From positions 219,296 through 283,295 of the forward strand of contig NW_004450460.1 of assembly GCF_000321225.1 (NCBI RefSeq): a stretch of DNA of 64,000 nt, in the 5' to 3' direction. Origin of the DNA: Odobenus rosmarus divergens. Taxonomy: Eukaryota > Chordata > Mammalia > Carnivora > Odobenidae. Below are positions 61,075 to 64,000 of the stretch, piece by piece. Both the position numbers and the translations under genes were made by a program. Positions within the stretch are counted from its first letter, which is position 1. Every line of letters begins with the position of its first letter. The notes below the pieces were generated by a model. The model ran no database searches, was not told where the DNA came from, and was given only the letters and a program-made list of their open reading frames with translations.

Positions 61075-61092
61075 GGGGACACTAGGAATCTT

Positions 61093-61285
61093 TTTTTTTT
61101 TTTTAAAGATTTTATTTATTTATTTGAGAGAGAGAATGAGAGATAGCACGAGAGGGAAGAAGGTCAGAGGGAGAAGCAGACTCCCTGCTGAGCAGGGAGC
61201 CCGATGTGGGACTCGATCCCGGGACTCCAGGATCATGACCTGAGCCAAAGGCAGTCGCTTAACCAACTGAGCCACCCAGGCGCCC
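61093..61285 (-). mobile_element. Young Can-SINE, antisense
   Basis: Flanked by a perfect 18-bp target duplication GGGGACACTAGGAATCTT at 61075-61092 and 61286-61303. The long T run and intact head point to a recent insertion. Confidence 0.96.
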
Positions 61286-61829
61286 GGGGACACTAGGAAT
61301 CTTGATAGCTCACAGTCGCTGTCCCTCTTGGCCTACATCAGGGACAGAGAAGAACTACCCTCCTGGCCCCATAATTCTGCACGTGGCGCCTGGAACCTGC
61401 TCCTGACTCATCCCTGGGAGCCTCCATTGCCCCAGTGATGCTTCCGTCCTCACACATCTGGGGTTCTGCTGCTGCTTCCAGGGAGATTCTCATGGGTGTA
61501 TGGATGCATCCTCGCCCTGTAGACCCCGGGCTGGCCCACAGCCCTCCCCCACTCAGCACACCTGCCTGCCTAAGGCAGGCACTTTCGGGGCAGCCCCCAG
61601 CCCAGCCCCTTCGCATCATGTCAGAGATTTTGATGCCCTCAGGCTTAGATTTCATGTAAAGAAAGTGCTTCTAGAGATTATGTTTATTGTTTAAAAAAGA
61701 GAAAGAAAAAACAATGTCTGCATTATTTAAAACCTAGAAAATCGGCTTGTTTTCCTTAAGTTCTCAATTTCAGCTTGTATATCATTGTTCTTTTTATGGA
61801 TCTAACAAATTCTGTTATTTTGGGGGGGT

Positions 61830-62215
61830 AGGTTTTTTTTCCGAAGTCAACTTTATCGTCCAGTAATTTAATACAACACATATCTAGAGCTCAGTGAGTC
61901 TCGCCAGATGCATGTGTCTATGGAGATACAGTCCCCCACACCAGCCATCTGTCCCCGTAGGTTCCTCTTGTCTGCACTCCAGTTTCATATACACCGAGTC
62001 ACCCAGCCTGCACACCGTGTTTGGTTCCTTCCGTGTGACATGGTGGCCTTGTGACATCCATGTTTGGTGCCTGTCGGTGATTGGTCAGGTTCATGGGTGG
62101 GGAGTGTTCCGCTGTGTGGATGGGCCACAGTTTATTGATCCATTTATCCATTGGTGACACTTGGGATGTTGACATACATGGATGAGCGTGTATGTACAGA
62201 TACATAAAGAAGTTA
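61830..62215 (-). mobile_element. Old L1 fragment, antisense
   Basis: Antisense L1 wording (TTTATTGATCCATTTATCCA, TGACACTTGGGATGTTGACA), strongly diverged. Confidence 0.6.
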
Positions 62216-62859
62216 TTACATGTAAGACGTGAATGTATTTTGCATATCTGTAGTATGCAGGAAATACAGTGTACTCGTATATTGAAAAAGAGCAGAGCTG
62301 GAGGGATGACCCCACCTGGCCTCCCTGACCGGCGGCAGTGATGTGGCCAGCGTGGTGTTGGCAGTCAGTGGGACAGACCCACACAAATACTGTCCCCTCG
62401 CCGCGGGCAGAGGAGTGCAGACAGTTCGGGGGAGAAAGTCCTTTCAGCCAACAGAGCTGGAATAGCTAGATGTTTATACAAAAGGAAGCTGCATACAGAC
62501 TTTTCACCATCACTGAAAATAGGTTATAGACCTAAGTGTAAAATAAGAAACCGTAAAATTTCCTAAAAAAAAAAAAAAACAGTAAAAAATCTGGTGACCT
62601 TGGGTTTGGTGGTGACTTTTTAGCTACAACACCAGAAGTTTGACGGTCTCTTGTAGAATTAAACTTATTCTTACCCTGGGGTCCAGTAATTGGACTCCTA
62701 GGTATTTATCCAAATGAAACGAAAACTCATGTCCACACAAAAGCCTGCAAATGGATGTTAGAGCAGCTTTATTCATAATTGCCCAAACTTGGAAGCAGCC
62801 AGCATGTCCTTGAGTAGGTGAGTGGATAAACAAAAACAGGTACATCCAGACCATGAAAT

Positions 62860-63054
62860 TTTTTTTTTTTTAAGATTTTATTTTATTATTTGACAGAGAG
62901 ACAGTGAGAGAGGGAACACAAGCAGGGGGAGTGGGAGAGGGAGAAGCAGGCTTCCCGCCGAGCAGGGAGCCCGATGCAGAGCTCGATCCCAGGAACCCGG
63001 GACCATGACCTGAGCCAAAGGCAGATGCCCAACAACTGAGCCACCCAGGCGCCC
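62860..63054 (-). mobile_element. Can-SINE inside old L1
   Basis: Perfect 14-bp target duplication CCAGACCATGAAAT at 62846-62859 and 63055-63068. Removing one copy restores the L1 text. Confidence 0.96.
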
Positions 63055-63098
63055 CCAGACCATGAAATATTATTAAGCAGCAAAAAGAAATGAGCTAC

Positions 63099-63290
63099 AG
63101 GGGCGTCTGGGTGGCTCAGTCATTGGGCGTCTGCCTTCGGCTCAGGTCATGGTCCTGGAGTCCCGGGATCGAGGTCCATATCGGGCTCCCTGCTCAGCGG
63201 GGAGTCTGCTTCTCCCTCTGACCCTCTTCCCTCTCGTGCTCTCTGTCTCTCATTCTCTCTCTCTCAAATAAATAAAATCTTTTAAAAAAA
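63099..63290 (+). mobile_element. Can-SINE at the LTR/L1 border
   Basis: Complete sense element: head GGGGCGTCTGGGTGGCTCAG, CT-rich end and AAATAAATAAAATC tail. No clear target duplication was identified. Confidence 0.9.
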
Positions 63291-63294
63291 ATAA

Positions 63295-63696
63295 CAAAAT
63301 TCAACCGAGTAAATTTAATAATTTTTTTATTGTTAACCACCATACATTACATCATCAACCGAGTAAATTTAAAGATAGAGTTGGCTTTATTCAGTGATTC
63401 GTGGCTGGACGGCCTCCCATCCAGCAATACAAGGAGCTCCGCCAAGCTGCAGAAAAGGAAAGGTTTGTAAAGACAGGAGAGTGGCAGTAAGGGAAATTAG
63501 GAGCAGAGAAGGGAATGGAAGGGGTCTGTGGGGCAGATTACCTGCCTAGGACTGGCCAGCTAATTCCATGCTGACTGGTTAAAGGTCAAATTCCTGGGGT
63601 CGAGAATGCACTTCAGGTGGGTGTTAAGTCTGTGGTTTGCTGACTGGGGCTCAGCCCAAGTGACTTTGTTTTGGGCCTGCTGTCTCCTTTTTAACA
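63295..63696 (-). mobile_element. Probable solo LTR, antisense
   Basis: Read on the minus strand it starts TGTTAAAAAGGAGACAG at 63696 and has AATAAAGCC (plus-strand TTTATT at 63386-63391) shortly before its end, as in gammaretroviral LTRs. It interrupts the old L1 at GAGCTAC, and CTACA recurs on its other side. Confidence 0.55.
63318..63353 (-). mobile_element. 36-bp L1 3' end insertion
   Basis: T-rich start, then antisense of the carnivore L1 3' terminus (TTGTTAACCACCATACATTA). It is bounded by a perfect 17-bp repeat TCAACCGAGTAAATTTA at 63301-63317 and 63354-63370. This is an extreme 5'-truncated L1 insertion within the LTR. Confidence 0.8.
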
Positions 63697-64000
63697 CTAC
63701 AAAGATGGAGGGTGAAACTCAGATACATCTTACAAAGTGAAAGAAGCCGTGTGGGAAGGCCATGTACTGTGTGATGTTCCCATGTGACATTCTGGCAAAG
63801 GTGCTGCCATGTGGTGGTGAGATCAGTGGTGTGTAGGGCGATGGGGGAGTCCGTGTGTGGAGCTTGGGATTGGAGGGGTTTTTAAAGTGCTCTGTACGGT
63901 ACTGTAATGGTAGATACGGGACCCTTTGCATTAGTCAACACAGGGAGCAAACCTAATGTATGCAAATCAGAGAAAAGGAAATAAGTCAGGACGTCGGGAA

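Larger units (their letters stand above)
62460..63960 (+). mobile_element. Old L1 3' end, split by later insertions
   Basis: Sense L1 text runs from about 62460 (GTAATTGGACTCCTAGG, CAAATGAAACGAAAACTCATG), is interrupted by a Can-SINE at 62860-63054, resumes (GAAATATTATTAAGCAGC, AAAGAAATGAGCTAC), is interrupted again by a SINE plus LTR, and resumes at about 63697 (AAAGTGAAAGAAGCCGTG, GTGACATTCTGGCAAAGG). Confidence 0.75.

Overview
The window is mammalian nuclear DNA, almost certainly from a carnivoran and probably a caniform. It is littered with tRNA-Lys-derived Can-SINEs (head GGGGCGCCTGGGTGGCTCAG, CT-rich end, A-rich tail) and carries a carnivore-type young L1. The genes are multi-exon with GT-AG introns, and both the genes and their order (PKP3, SIGIRR, ANO9, PTDSS2) match the block known from human 11p15.5. 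The species cannot be named from the sequence.

Layout. 1-2766: upstream flank and promoter of PKP3. 2767-9759: complete PKP3 on the plus strand (13 coding exons, 795 aa, polyA signal at 10034). 10865-14983: complete SIGIRR on the minus strand (9 coding exons, 410 aa), convergent with PKP3; its probable CpG-rich promoter lies near 18.9-19.7 kb. 20096-36250: ANO9 on the minus strand (23 coding exons, 759 aa). 36.3-51.0 kb: gene-free divergent interval between ANO9 and PTDSS2, filled by old L1 pieces, a minus-strand LTR split by a young L1, a decayed gammaretrovirus-like provirus (42671-49818) with three Can-SINEs inside, and an old antisense L1. 51070-58479: first two coding exons of PTDSS2 on the plus strand; the rest lies beyond the window. 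58.5-64 kb: PTDSS2 intron 2 with nested L1, LTR and SINE insertions.

The four genes are not an operon-like unit and have unrelated jobs: desmosomal plaque (PKP3), restraint of IL-1/Toll signalling (SIGIRR), a TMEM16 membrane protein (ANO9) and phosphatidylserine synthesis (PTDSS2). PKP3, SIGIRR and ANO9 are known mainly as epithelial genes.

I read all exon boundaries by eye. Codon phase is continuous across every junction, and total lengths agree with the human proteins as I remember them. I found no wholly new biological system. The best leads are an early stop in ANO9 that cuts off a conserved-looking C-terminal tail, a nine-copy evenly spaced CCAAT array in an LTR, a cluster of perfect AP-1 sites around the PKP3 start, a 36-bp L1 insertion with a perfect 17-bp target duplication, and paired ZNF143-like sites in the PTDSS2 promoter.
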